48,580 nt of DNA from positions 1-48,580 of the forward strand of contig JAFUCO010000051.1 of the NCBI GenBank assembly GCA_017459635.1, read 5' to 3'. The notes under the pieces are model-generated. The model ran no database searches, was not told the DNA's origin, and worked only from the letters and a program-made list of their open reading frames with translations. A program made the position numbers and the translations under genes. The stretch comes from Blautia sp. Its GTDB lineage: Bacteria > Bacillota > Clostridia > Lachnospirales > Lachnospiraceae. This document shows, in pieces, positions 39,514 to 48,580 of the stretch (position 1 is its first letter; the number at the start of each line of letters is the position of its first letter).

Positions 39514-39565
39514 AGCATAGCACATTTCATCTTAATTCACAAGCATTTGTTTTAGTTCTAAAACA
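39514..39565 (-). promoter_or_regulatory. promoter and palindromic operator of the XRE regulator
   Basis: TTGTGA (39542-39537) and TATGCT (39519-39514) on the minus strand are 17 bases apart. Just upstream lies TGTTTTAGTTCTAAAACA (39548-39565), an eight-base inverted repeat with a two-base centre, a plausible site for the regulator. Confidence 0.6.
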
Positions 39566-39591
39566 TCAGGTGTGATAAGAATGGCTGGCTC

Positions 39592-39617
39592 ATACCATAT
39601 CCAGTCTGGGCCAGCCA
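39592..39617 (-). terminator. terminator-like hairpin after the wall-anchored protein gene
   Basis: TGGCTGGCT pairs with GGCCAGCCA across eight bases; on the minus strand TTCTTATC follows. A moderate terminator. Confidence 0.55.
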
Positions 39618-39650
39618 CATTCTTTTATCGAGACCAGCTCTTCCATAAAA

Positions 39651-42600
39651 TCAAATGATATCTTGCTTTCTCTTCCTCATCATCAGACCTGCTCCGGCGA
39701 TGCCTGTGAGCATGATGCCGAGGAGGTAGATTAGGTTGGTGCCCGGGCCTCCGGTATTCGGAAGGGCTGCTCCGGGAGTATTTGGAATAACCAGGGTATC
39801 CTTGTTTGTCCCTTCCACACTTATTCCGGTCATCTCAAGGTCAAAGGTATCATCATCAGAATCAGCCGAGGTCTTTAACGTTATCACTTCTCCTTCACCG
39901 GAAGCATTAACTGTAAAGAAAATATCTCTTGCCAGAATTATGTATCCGTCAGGAGCTTTCGTCTCAGTAAGCTTATAATCCCCGGATGGAAGACCTTCTA
40001 CTTTGATTACTCCCTCTGTCAGCTCAAGCACTTTATCGGCTTTTGCAGCCTCGATCTCCTCATCCGAAACATATGCACCATGGATGTTCTTATGATACAG
40101 CTTGAATGTGGCTCCCTTAAGCGGAACCGTACTGCCGCTCTTTACCTTTTTCAGAGTAATATCCGTTATCTTCCGGGTGTTCGTGAATGTCACTGTGATG
40201 TTGTCTGTAACGGTAATGCTGTCCGTCTTTATGCCTGTCTTAACCACTGAATCTTCCTGAGAATCTCCGACCTTTACAGTATATGTGGTTGAGAATCTTT
40301 TATCAGCTGTTTCCTCCACTGTAAATGTGGTGCCATAGGGGATGTCCGCAAAAACAATCTGATGCGGTTGTGTTATTACCTTCTTATCCCCCTCCATTTC
40401 GGATTTTTCGGCCCCATACAGAGAGAATTTCTTATCCGTCAGGCTCTCCGCTGAAAATTCGAAAGGAATATCATTGTCCCCCTCAAGGCCGTCCACGTTC
40501 TTGATCACTGTAACGTGGGCAAGCTTTCGGGTGTTGTTGATAGTGATCGTATAGACATCCTCATCTTCCGAATACTCAATTTCAGCCATGTCCCCTTCCG
40601 CTGCTGACAGTGTAACCCCACTCGAAGTGACAGTAAGTCCAACAGGCTTTTTCAGGCCTTCATAGTATTCCGGAGCAGTGGTCTCAGTAAGGGTATATTT
40701 TCCTATCGGAAGTTCAAATTCACGGATGGTAGTTGCATCGTCTCCCTCACCTCTCACCAGCACTGCAGAACCGTCTGGCATTGATGTTATCCCGGTAATA
40801 TCCGTGAAGCCTTCTACTACTCCATCTGCTGTCAGGCTGAACACTGCACCGGTCAGGCCATCAGGGGTATCGTTTCCGATCTTTCTGATCCGTATCTTAC
40901 GGTCGCGCTTGTTGGGTATCTGAGTTATTTCTTCTGATTCTCCAACTTTCCTGATGGAATATTTTGTAGTAAAGCTATTTGTTCCGGTCTCTGTGTTTTC
41001 CGATATCTGGTCGAGCTCAAGTACGACCTCATATACCTGGTTAGAAAGCACATAACCCTTTGGAGCGGCGGTTTCCTTCATATAGTAGGTTCCGATGGGG
41101 ATATTGGAGAATTCAACCAGCCCCGTTTCCGCAGCCGAAGCTGTCACTGTTTCCTGCCCGTTTATGTCTTTTGCAGGTGTCTCGCAGGTTTCATCCGTAT
41201 AAAGCCGGAAAACAGCTCCAGGCAGAGCATTCATTTCCTCATCGACTTTACTGAAGCTCACTGAACCTGCAATCCGCTCATAGGCGTTAGTGATACTCAA
41301 ATCATAATTATAGGAGTCCGACCACTCGCTGGTATCACCGCTATGTGTCTCAACAGTAATGGTATTGTCCTTCACTGTGAGCACATACCCATCGATCTGC
41401 GCACTATTTCCGTTATAGCCATCCTCCAACATTTCCAACTCGACGATGGTATACTCACCCGAAGGGAAATAATCGAAGCCCGAGAGATTGAATTCTGCCT
41501 CCCACTGTCCATTGTTTCCATTGTAGTTGAAAGACGGAGAAATGATCACCGCGGCACTGACATCCTGTACCCATGACAGCTTTTCATAGCGCATGGTTGC
41601 CGGATTGAAGGCCGGTGTAGGATTGAGCCCCGCATAGTAGCCGGCTTTATTCAGGATCACAAAATGAAGGTTGCTAAGTTTCTCGGCGTTAGCCTGGAAG
41701 TCATCATCAGTCAGCCCGGCCACCTTCTTCGTGAGCTTAACAAGCTTACCTTCGGCACCGCGACGATACTTGTTCTGGATGCGGACCTCATACAAAGGAT
41801 CGTTCGCATTGACATTCATACTTTCCGTCCGAGTCGCCGTAACCGTTGTCGGTCGTGTGCTTCCGATATTCCATTGCTGCCCATTATCAGGCGTGATGTT
41901 CACCAGATAATAATTATAGGCTTCAAGCAGCTCGAACTCGCCGGATTCCTGGAAGGTAATCGTACTGCCGTTATACCCTTCCGGCGCATAGAGGCCGGTG
42001 TAGTAGGGGATGTCTTCCAATGTCAGAGAGAAAGTCGTTACTCCTTGTACGGGCTCGAAATCACTGAGTTTATAATACCTGACCTCTCCCGTAGGAAGCG
42101 TCACCGTGAAGGACAGTTTCTCTTGTGTTGCTTTGTCCGTCTTGAAGTACTCATAGGTCATCGCCTGTTCGTCACCATTGTTCGGCTGAAAGTCAAAGTG
42201 CTTGTCCAAACGTACGGACATGGTTAGTTTGCGGTTATAAATCGTTCCACCAGAGTTTTCAAGATATTCATCCGGTCCATACGCGTCATTGTTCTGACTT
42301 TTCTGCTTCCATGGATAATACCCGTCCGGTGTCGCTGCAGTCTCTTTCACCACGTAAGTGATCCGATTCCCCTGATCATTTAATCTAGGCAAATTACCAA
42401 AGTTTGCATGCCAAGGCTCATCTTCCATGAAATCGGCTTCCGTTTCATCAGTATGGCCATCAAGCGTAATAGAACCAATCGGGTCAGCCTCTATCTGGCC
42501 ATTAATCTTTCTGTACAGAGACAGTGTTGCAGTGGCATTATCCGGCATCTCTTCAGAAGATATTTCATTTGCCTGCCGATCAATCCACACTTTATTTACT

Positions 42601-45600
42601 TCGAATTTGATCGGAGTTTCGTCTTCTTTGGCATAAGTGTTCGTAAGTGTAACTTCATCTGTCGGGTCAGCCTCAGAAACGAATGCATTGTTATTGCCGG
42701 TAATACTCTTAACCGCAAAATTTGCAGCCGGATTAGCTCCCTGAATCGGAAATACATCACTCACACCCAGGCGGCTGCCTGTAGTATTCTTCAGTTCCCA
42801 GACATTATAATCGCCGTCTTCCAGGCCATCAAAGACCACTGTCTCAGGAGTTGGAACACCATTAATAATCCGGATCTCCTTTACCAGGATGTTCCCGTCC
42901 TCGTCCCGGACATAGGTCTCTTTATCTTCTTTAGTCAAAGCAATATAGATGCTGTGATTGACCTGTTCCTTCGCAAGGCTTCCTTCTACGGAAACGTTCT
43001 TGGTGAATCTAATCTTGTATGAAGTCCATACAGCATAAAGTGTATTTCCCTCCGGATCATCTATGCCATATGTTCCACCCAGTTCATATTTAACTATCTC
43101 ATTATCCGCCGCATCCTTGTCATCATTCCAGCCAATCAGATGATAGTTCTTTCTGGAAAATCCGGTTCCCCTGCTGAGTTCCAGTCTGGAATTCAGTTCC
43201 AGCTTTGTAATCTCATTAGTTCCATAAACCGCATCCTCGCTTTCTGCAGCTGTTCCATTGAGATCAGTAAGAGTTCCTGTACCTCCATTAGCATCATAGG
43301 ACAGAGTTGTTACATCAAGCTGTTTATACACAGCCGTCAGTGTGTATATATACTTCGGGTTACTTGTATCCGTTCCATCCTCCAGGTTCGCCAATGTAGA
43401 GTGTATCGTAATCGTATCATTTGGCTGAACGATTTCACCAGCAGGCGTTTTCCAGCCGACAAAAGTATAGTTCTGAGGTACTTTTGTAGGCGCAGAGCCT
43501 ACGATTGCCTGCGAAAGATCTCCATAGGTATATAACGTTGTCGGCGGCACTTCAGCATCAGGTGCACCAGGCAGTACGATCTCGTTTCCTTCCTCATCGT
43601 ACATGTTTTTATCATAGCCGACTCGGAAAGAACCAACTCGTTTCCATATAGCCCGGATCGCCAAAGGTTCTTTCACCGGCGTATTGAAATTCCAGAGCGT
43701 CAGTTCGTCACTCTCCAATATGGCTGGCGGAACCTCTTCGCTGATCTCTCCACCGACACGGTACCAGCCTACGAAATCATAAACGCCTTTCTGATAGGTA
43801 TACTTCTTTCCATCAGTGTGTTCACGCTCATCATAAACATCATTGATAATGTTGCCGTTCTCATCTTCTTTCTGAAGTGTAATCACTCCAAGTTCTGATG
43901 TTTTCTTGTAATACGCTACACGCGCCTGATCATGGTTTTCCGGATCACAGATATAAATATAACTGTATTCGCCGTCATCTGATGCATAATAATCACGGCC
44001 GGTAATTTCCACATCGCTGTATTCCTGAATCAGGTCACCGTAATCAGACCGGAAGAAAGTCGACTCTGTAGGACTCAGTATGCCTCCGTTGGGTTGAACC
44101 CATACGCGGAAACGCTGTTTCTCCCACCCCGCATAGAGGACAAGGTTGTTAGCCGGCATTGTCTCTGTCGAAAAATCAAACAGATTCTTGCAATCCGGAT
44201 CCGTATACCAGCCTGTAAATGAATAACCCTCATGGGTAACATCCGGTGAACCGGGATCCACATTCTCCAGTGAACTTCCATAAAGAACACTTGCAGGATC
44301 TGCCAGTTCCGTATTGCTGTGACTGAAACCATCCAGGAAGTCTATCGTATAAATGTTGCGGTCATACCGGATCTCCAGGTCTGAAAAACCGCTTTGAATA
44401 TATTGATAGCCGTACGAATTTGGATCAGCATCATAATAGTAGCTTCCGCTCTGCAGCATCAGTTCTCCCGGCTGAATCCAGGAAGACCATACACCATTTC
44501 GTCTGGTGCGGTATTCAGCAATGTGAAAGCCATTATACTTATCCGTAAGGTTAAACGAAGAATTATTCGTAGATGTTACAGTTCCACCGTTTGGCAGAGA
44601 GTATGTCTCTCCATTCACGTCCTGCTGATAGAAGCGAATGCTGGAAGTACCCGAACCGGTATTGCCGTAATAATTTACCTCCGTGCTGGTTCCGGCAGGA
44701 AGGAAAGCGTCAAGGAATGTAGTTCTGGTTCCGTTTCCTGTGCTTCCACTATATCCTGAATACCACCAGTATTCAGATGGCCATTCACCGTTTAGTGAGG
44801 AACCATAAAGGCCGGTCATCGTCTTCCAGATGTACCAGCGGGTTCCGGCTGCAGTTTGAGTCTGCTGATAGAATGTACCATTATATTCATTTCCATCAGG
44901 GGTGTACCAGGTATAGGTTGTAGTAGTTTCAGTTCGCCAGTATAGAGAGTCATAACTCCAGCGCCACCGCCAGCCGTCCCAGTATCTGTAATAGTACGTT
45001 TTTCTTGTACTATATGGCTCAGTTGCCTGAACATAATATCCGTTTCTGATCTCATATACTGTATCGGTATACTCAGGAGCGCCATTATAATTATACTCAG
45101 AGAGGTAAGCTCTTGTTGAGGTACTTGATGTTCTTGTCAGTACAACTTTAGTTCCCTGATAATCTCCATAAACGTCTGTTCTGTTATTGTAATTTGTATT
45201 AGCTGTGCTTTCATTTATTACCGTATAATTCGTCGTTGCCCCGGTTGTCCCATAAAGATAGAAGTTAAATGTAATGATCTTCCTGTCATAGTAAACATAC
45301 AGAACCGTACTGCCATCTGCCGCTATAGTTGTGTTGGCGTCACATCTGGCATAATTGAAACCATCGTAATTCAAGTTCTTATACTGGTTTGGCACAGAAG
45401 CAGTGCTCCCGGTTGTTCCATGCAGCGTGTAAGAAGTCTCGTAATCATACGTTTTCTCATCTGCTGTTGCCGTAACACTGTCTGAAATCCTCTGCTTCAA
45501 AATTACAACAGTATATGTCTGGTCTGACGGGATCCAGTTGGCGTACAGCGTAACATCTCCTGTCAAATGTGTGTTCATATTGAACTCTGTAGTACATTCT

Positions 45601-46631
45601 GGATCGGTATACCAACCGCCAAACTCATAACCAGGCCTGGTTGATTCCGGAAGGGATGTATGCCTGTCTGATACCTTATCGTCTGTCTGAAGTACCCATA
45701 CAGGTGCTGTATAGGTTGCCTTTGAGGTGCCGCCGGCATCGTTTTTATCAAAATTGATCCAGAAAACTTTAGCCTTAGCCGGATATACTTCTATCTTTTT
45801 GTCTGCATCACCTGCGAAATCCACCTGAGTCACAGTATCTAACGAACGATCTTCCAGAGACCACCCCATAAAAGCTTCTTCACTATCATCCGGCTGATAA
45901 GTGATCCTGTATTCCCCATTATCTGTCAGGCTGGCAGTTTTTCCACTCATAGTAAAATCGCCATTTACAGAACTCTCGGTTTTATAAACATTGTGATGCT
46001 CGTCATAATACTCAATGTAATAGACTTCTTCATATCTGGGATAAAGCTTAACTTCTGAACCCGTTCCGGTAATCCCGGTAATTACAATGCTCTCCGTGCC
46101 TGGTTCAAGGATAATTGTTCCATTTTCATCTGCCCAGCCGACAAACTGTTTTCCATCTACTTGTTCAGCAGGTGCATCAGGGTTGTAGAGTAATCCTCCC
46201 TCTGTTACGTATTGTACAGAAGTATTCTCACCCTCCTTGTTCACAAAGGTATAATCCGTTGTAAATGTACCGTCTGTGTAAAACAGATATTTACGTGAAA
46301 CAGTACCTGAAGGATCTGTTTCTGCGGTATCAGCAATAGCATACACACTAAATCCGCCCGCTGCAAAGCTCACAGTCTGCCCGATATGTTCAGCATCTAC
46401 TATATCCCCTGCGGTATTCTCATCTGCAAAGTGCACGACGTTCAGCTGCTCACTTTCGCTGTCTGCCAGTTCAATCTTAACAGATACCGTGGTGCCCTCC
46501 CGTGGCTGATACTTCACGTTGGGGTTATCTTTATCTACGATTTTGATATCAAACAGGCGAATATACTTCGCGCTGCCTTTTTGCATGCCAAGCGCATTCT
46601 CGGTGCTTTCCACATAAGTATTATAAAGCAA
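39651..46631 (-). CDS. giant wall-anchored InlB/CnaB repeat protein, 5'-truncated
   Basis: The frame from a TTG at 46631 gives 2326 residues. The end has a sortase motif LPNTG, a hydrophobic span (NLIYLLGIMLTGIAGAGLMM) and RKRK. Residues about 1-1200 contain InlB-type repeats (RPGYEFGGWYTDPECTTEF, THEGYSFTGWYTDPDCKNLF) and a Tyr/Trp-rich block near 460-640. Residues about 1200-2280 hold at least five CnaB/SpaA-like domains with their E-box-like ends (VVKETAATPDGYYP, YYMKETAAPKGYVL, YKLTETKAPDGYII), which form internal isopeptide bonds. No signal peptide is present, and the frame stays open upstream to a TGA at 46799 with no start codon. The N-terminal part has been lost, so the gene is probably not exported or not expressed. 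Confidence 0.85.
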   Translation of the reverse strand: MLYNTYVESTENALGMQKGSAKYIRLFDIKIVDKDNPNVKYQPREGTTVSVKIELADSESEQLNVVHFADENTAGDIVDAEHIGQTVSFAAGGFSVYAIADTAETDPSGTVSRKYLFYTDGTFTTDYTFVNKEGENTSVQYVTEGGLLYNPDAPAEQVDGKQFVGWADENGTIILEPGTESIVITGITGTGSEVKLYPRYEEVYYIEYYDEHHNVYKTESSVNGDFTMSGKTASLTDNGEYRITYQPDDSEEAFMGWSLEDRSLDTVTQVDFAGDADKKIEVYPAKAKVFWINFDKNDAGGTSKATYTAPVWVLQTDDKVSDRHTSLPESTRPGYEFGGWYTDPECTTEFNMNTHLTGDVTLYANWIPSDQTYTVVILKQRISDSVTATADEKTYDYETSYTLHGTTGSTASVPNQYKNLNYDGFNYARCDANTTIAADGSTVLYVYYDRKIITFNFYLYGTTGATTNYTVINESTANTNYNNRTDVYGDYQGTKVVLTRTSSTSTRAYLSEYNYNGAPEYTDTVYEIRNGYYVQATEPYSTRKTYYYRYWDGWRWRWSYDSLYWRTETTTTYTWYTPDGNEYNGTFYQQTQTAAGTRWYIWKTMTGLYGSSLNGEWPSEYWWYSGYSGSTGNGTRTTFLDAFLPAGTSTEVNYYGNTGSGTSSIRFYQQDVNGETYSLPNGGTVTSTNNSSFNLTDKYNGFHIAEYRTRRNGVWSSWIQPGELMLQSGSYYYDADPNSYGYQYIQSGFSDLEIRYDRNIYTIDFLDGFSHSNTELADPASVLYGSSLENVDPGSPDVTHEGYSFTGWYTDPDCKNLFDFSTETMPANNLVLYAGWEKQRFRVWVQPNGGILSPTESTFFRSDYGDLIQEYSDVEITGRDYYASDDGEYSYIYICDPENHDQARVAYYKKTSELGVITLQKEDENGNIINDVYDEREHTDGKKYTYQKGVYDFVGWYRVGGEISEEVPPAILESDELTLWNFNTPVKEPLAIRAIWKRVGSFRVGYDKNMYDEEGNEIVLPGAPDAEVPPTTLYTYGDLSQAIVGSAPTKVPQNYTFVGWKTPAGEIVQPNDTITIHSTLANLEDGTDTSNPKYIYTLTAVYKQLDVTTLSYDANGGTGTLTDLNGTAAESEDAVYGTNEITKLELNSRLELSRGTGFSRKNYHLIGWNDDKDAADNEIVKYELGGTYGIDDPEGNTLYAVWTSYKIRFTKNVSVEGSLAKEQVNHSIYIALTKEDKETYVRDEDGNILVKEIRIINGVPTPETVVFDGLEDGDYNVWELKNTTGSRLGVSDVFPIQGANPAANFAVKSITGNNNAFVSEADPTDEVTLTNTYAKEDETPIKFEVNKVWIDRQANEISSEEMPDNATATLSLYRKINGQIEADPIGSITLDGHTDETEADFMEDEPWHANFGNLPRLNDQGNRITYVVKETAATPDGYYPWKQKSQNNDAYGPDEYLENSGGTIYNRKLTMSVRLDKHFDFQPNNGDEQAMTYEYFKTDKATQEKLSFTVTLPTGEVRYYKLSDFEPVQGVTTFSLTLEDIPYYTGLYAPEGYNGSTITFQESGEFELLEAYNYYLVNITPDNGQQWNIGSTRPTTVTATRTESMNVNANDPLYEVRIQNKYRRGAEGKLVKLTKKVAGLTDDDFQANAEKLSNLHFVILNKAGYYAGLNPTPAFNPATMRYEKLSWVQDVSAAVIISPSFNYNGNNGQWEAEFNLSGFDYFPSGEYTIVELEMLEDGYNGNSAQIDGYVLTVKDNTITVETHSGDTSEWSDSYNYDLSITNAYERIAGSVSFSKVDEEMNALPGAVFRLYTDETCETPAKDINGQETVTASAAETGLVEFSNIPIGTYYMKETAAPKGYVLSNQVYEVVLELDQISENTETGTNSFTTKYSIRKVGESEEITQIPNKRDRKIRIRKIGNDTPDGLTGAVFSLTADGVVEGFTDITGITSMPDGSAVLVRGEGDDATTIREFELPIGKYTLTETTAPEYYEGLKKPVGLTVTSSGVTLSAAEGDMAEIEYSEDEDVYTITINNTRKLAHVTVIKNVDGLEGDNDIPFEFSAESLTDKKFSLYGAEKSEMEGDKKVITQPHQIVFADIPYGTTFTVEETADKRFSTTYTVKVGDSQEDSVVKTGIKTDSITVTDNITVTFTNTRKITDITLKKVKSGSTVPLKGATFKLYHKNIHGAYVSDEEIEAAKADKVLELTEGVIKVEGLPSGDYKLTETKAPDGYIILARDIFFTVNASGEGEVITLKTSADSDDDTFDLEMTGISVEGTNKDTLVIPNTPGAALPNTGGPGTNLIYLLGIMLTGIAGAGLMMRKRKQDII

Positions 46632-46939
46632 GGATTCGCCTGTGATCTCTTCTACGCTCAGATCCGCATCTTCCGGTATTCCCGTTTCCGGACCATACGT
46701 TACTGTTACCTTATAATTATGCCCGTCGCTTGCCAGTATTATCTTTTCAATCGTTCTTCCGACAATTCTCGGAACTCGTGAGGGTAAAGGGGATTTTCAA
46801 AAACTCATAATGTACACGAAAAGGGCTTGATTCTTGCAGAAAACGGCAAAAAAGGGGCAGATTATTTTTACTGATTGCTGTTCCGAGTTGGTCGGAACAA
46901 AGAAGGGGAAAATGAGAGGAATAAAAGGAACTGCGAAGC
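46632..46939. other. broken upstream junction of the wall-anchored protein gene
   Basis: Bases 46632-46796 continue the wall protein frame (YKVTVTYGPETGIPEDADLS is recognisable) without any start codon. A TGA at 46799-46797 then ends homology. From about 46800 onward the sequence is unrelated and runs into the terminator of the next gene. No promoter or ribosome site for the wall protein is visible. Confidence 0.65.
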
Positions 46940-47011
46940 AAAAAAGAAGCCCACCCGGCAGGTTTCCAACTGTGCAGGTTCTTACACAGGAGCATCGTTG
47001 CCAGGCGGGCA
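46940..47011 (-). terminator. long-loop terminator after the nuclease/transposase-like gene
   Basis: On the minus strand TGCCCGCCTGGCA pairs, with two G-T pairs, with TGCCGGGTGGGC, followed by TTCTTTTTT. The loop is about 38 bases. Confidence 0.6.
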
Positions 47012-47166
47012 GGAGTATTCTTCTTTTAACACCAGTTGGCTTCAGAGTCAGGAAACCTTTTTCGTACCCTTTTGCAATTTTGTACCCGGAAAGGAAACCA
47101 TCCGCATAGTATCTTTCTTTTAATCCAACTGGAAGCATCGACTGCGCCTCCTTCATAGCATCTTGT

Positions 47167-48108
47167 TTAAATTGCTGCTGGAGTGGACTCCTCCGGATCG
47201 GAATCATCATCAAGGAAATTCTGAGCATATGTCGGTGTGAGATCGTACCGACGAATAATACCTGCTTTTATCTGATCCTCCGTCATTCCCATAAAACGGC
47301 CAAAGCTGATATCCTCTTTAATCCTCTGCGTTCTCTCTGAAGCTATTCTCACATATTCGGGGCTTAACATTGTTAACATGATTTTTTCCACCTCCGCTCT
47401 GTGCTCTTCAAAATACCTGGCAAGATAGCCTTTCTTAATACAAATGTCTATGGTCAGTGCTACTGCCTCTCTCTTTTCTTCAGGACTCTTGACAGGAACC
47501 ACAGTCTGATCCCATATACGACAGAAGCCCATGTACTCCGCAATTATCTCGCCCTTGTAATCACCATGCAAAATCCGCGCCTTAAATTCCGGCTTGTCGG
47601 GATTGCCCCCGAAGAATTCCTGATTCAGGGAAAGCACATCCCGCTCGATTTTTTTCTTTCCGGTGTAGATCACAAATGCTTCCACGTCCGGAATATCGAC
47701 TTTCGGAGTAGCATACAGATCTGCCTTCCTCATGACCAGATAACTCATAGCTGAGTCATAGTAATAATCCGCCAATCGGAAAATGATATTCACACTCCAT
47801 GTGGACTGAGCCTCTGCAAGAATAATCAGTTTTCCTCTTGCCAGCAAGCCAAGGTCATTATAGGGATGGATCGTCAGGACATTATCAAGGGTAACAAGTT
47901 CCAGATCATCCTCTGTGATTGTGGTGTCCTGCGGAAAAAGTTCCTTGTAAAGCCTCAGCTGATATTCTTTGCGTGTAAACAGGTTCAGGAAAACAGAGTT
48001 CTTTGCCTGACGGTTTACACGGTCTTTCTTAAGGACATCATTTTCTGCTTTGTAGGCATCCCGTTCTGCCAGCAGTTCTTCATAAGTCAGTTTTTTCTCT
48101 TCGGCCAT
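47167..48108 (-). CDS. PD-(D/E)XK nuclease-family transposase-like protein (Rpn-like)
   Basis: 313 residues from the ATG at 48108, which has GAGAGG about eight bases upstream; ATG at 48126 is an alternative. The stretch NSVFLNLFTRKEYQLRLYKE, then HPYNDLGLLARGKLIILAEA and QSTWSVNIIFRLADYYYDSA follows the core of Rpn-like recombination-promoting nucleases (acidic residue, then E-x-Q on the next strand). The C-terminus MTEDQIKAGIIRRYDLTPTY also fits. The same family is often called a putative transposase. It lies next to the broken end of the wall protein gene, which it may have helped to create. Confidence 0.75.
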   Translation of the reverse strand: MAEEKKLTYEELLAERDAYKAENDVLKKDRVNRQAKNSVFLNLFTRKEYQLRLYKELFPQDTTITEDDLELVTLDNVLTIHPYNDLGLLARGKLIILAEAQSTWSVNIIFRLADYYYDSAMSYLVMRKADLYATPKVDIPDVEAFVIYTGKKKIERDVLSLNQEFFGGNPDKPEFKARILHGDYKGEIIAEYMGFCRIWDQTVVPVKSPEEKREAVALTIDICIKKGYLARYFEEHRAEVEKIMLTMLSPEYVRIASERTQRIKEDISFGRFMGMTEDQIKAGIIRRYDLTPTYAQNFLDDDSDPEESTPAAI

Positions 48109-48145
48109 TAAGACGCCTCTCTTCATTGCATATCTTCTCAAATTG

Positions 48146-48174
48146 ATTATACCTGTCAATAGGATAAAAGGCAA
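48146..48174 (-). promoter_or_regulatory. probable promoter of the Rpn-like gene
   Basis: On the minus strand TTGCCT and TATAAT are 17 bases apart, about 38 bases before the ATG. Confidence 0.5.
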
Positions 48175-48228
48175 GCTTATAAGACTGAATTCTCCAGGAA
48201 TTTTCTGTGAACAATGGGTGGTAAAAAC

Positions 48229-48317
48229 AAAAAAAGCCCGTCTATACCACCTCGCTGATGTGTGTCTGATCACTCTTTTCATGATCTCTTACACAGTTGC
48301 GAAGGAGCATAGACGGG
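48229..48317 (-). terminator. long-loop terminator of the recombinase-like gene
   Basis: CCCGTCTAT pairs with ATAGACGGG around 63 bases that contain a further GATCA/TGATC stem. TTTTTTT follows on the minus strand. Located just past the stop codon of the partial gene. Confidence 0.5.
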
Positions 48318-48328
48318 GTAAAAGAACT

Positions 48329-48580
48329 TCATGCCTGCACCTTGACCTCAACTCCAGCCTTAAACTTCACTACCAAGTGCTTCGCCTTCACAGTAATGCT
48401 CTGGATGTATCGTTTGACCAGATCCTCGGAATAAACGGCTGTGTCTGTCGGGATCCTGTCTGTCCGGTCATAGAAATCCGCCAGTTCATAACAGGCAGCA
48501 CTGTGATCACAGGGGGCGTCATCGGCAGCATCGCTCTCTGCGCCATCCTCAACAGCGCCACTCTGTTCTTCTGTCTCTCC
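48329..48580 (-). CDS. 3' end of a probable site-specific recombinase gene (runs off the right edge)
   Basis: 83 codons and a stop. The end reads DLVKRYIQSITVKAKHLVVK then FKAGVEVKVQA, the beta-strand-rich finish seen in large serine recombinases of clostridial mobile elements, preceded by an acidic stretch (EDGAESDAADDAPC) and YELADFYDRTDRIPTDTAVY. The catalytic domain is outside the window, so the family is a guess based on the tail. Confidence 0.45.
   Translation of the reverse strand, partial: GETEEQSGAVEDGAESDAADDAPCDHSAACYELADFYDRTDRIPTDTAVYSEDLVKRYIQSITVKAKHLVVKFKAGVEVKVQA

Noticed and set aside
46797-47228. Minus-strand open frame of 143 codons between the wall protein and the Rpn-like gene
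   Set aside because: It overlaps the end of the Rpn-like gene, runs through that gene's terminator and has no ribosome site or recognisable domain. A few protein-like stretches (such as YYADGFLSGYKIAKGYEKGF) keep a small doubt.

Overview
The window looks like a chromosome segment of a low-to-mid GC Gram-positive anaerobe of the Clostridia, most likely Lachnospiraceae. The grounds are consensus sigma-A promoters (TTGACA-17-TATAAT) at several genes, a large Firmicute-type SRP RNA with an Alu domain, strong AGGAGG ribosome sites, an LPxTG-type wall-anchored protein, BspA-like leucine-rich repeats and a CUT1 sugar transporter next to DUF624. Almost every gene is on the minus strand, so transcription runs from high to low coordinates. 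The only clear plus-strand gene is a tRNA-Pro.

Layout. Positions 146-8884 form an alpha-galactoside utilisation locus: GH36 alpha-galactosidase, AraC/MsmR-type regulator, solute-binding protein, two permeases, a membrane-anchored hypothetical protein and a DUF624 protein. The regulator and the binding-protein gene are each preceded by the same cassette: terminator, tandem 21-bp-spaced operator, TATAAT. Positions 8927-14910 hold a D,D-carboxypeptidase, a four-copy 45-bp tandem repeat, an AlkZ-related protein, nicotinate phosphoribosyltransferase and a secreted beta-lactamase-fold protein. Positions 15059-20865 are a BMP-type nucleoside ABC transporter (binding protein, ATPase, two permeases) followed by an amidohydrolase. 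Positions 21057-25857 hold birA, the SRP RNA, an alanine/sodium symporter, a C69 dipeptidase and tRNA-Pro(CGG).

The accessory part starts near 26 kb. It contains an SGNH hydrolase, a three-gene PqqD / HPr-kinase-like / Hanks-type kinase cassette (26790-28862), a secreted acidic protein with three YDCSDFG modules, and a BspA-like LRR protein. Next comes an envelope redox operon (32467-37181): a CxxC membrane protein, a NapH-like polyferredoxin fused to two thioredoxin domains, and a separate TlpA-like redoxin. A toxin-antitoxin and gene-remnant zone follows (37369-39419), then a giant wall-anchored InlB/CnaB protein that has lost its 5' end, a PD-(D/E)XK transposase/nuclease-like gene, and the 3' end of a probable recombinase.

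Two families of palindromic repeats punctuate the intergenic spaces. One is built on ACAGGGGACGGTTCTCTGT (eight loci). The other is a multi-hairpin element with core CAGCAGCAAGTGCTTCGGG. The best candidates for something undescribed are the PqqD/HPrK-like/kinase cassette with its neighbouring repeat protein, and the polyferredoxin-twin-redoxin fusion operon.
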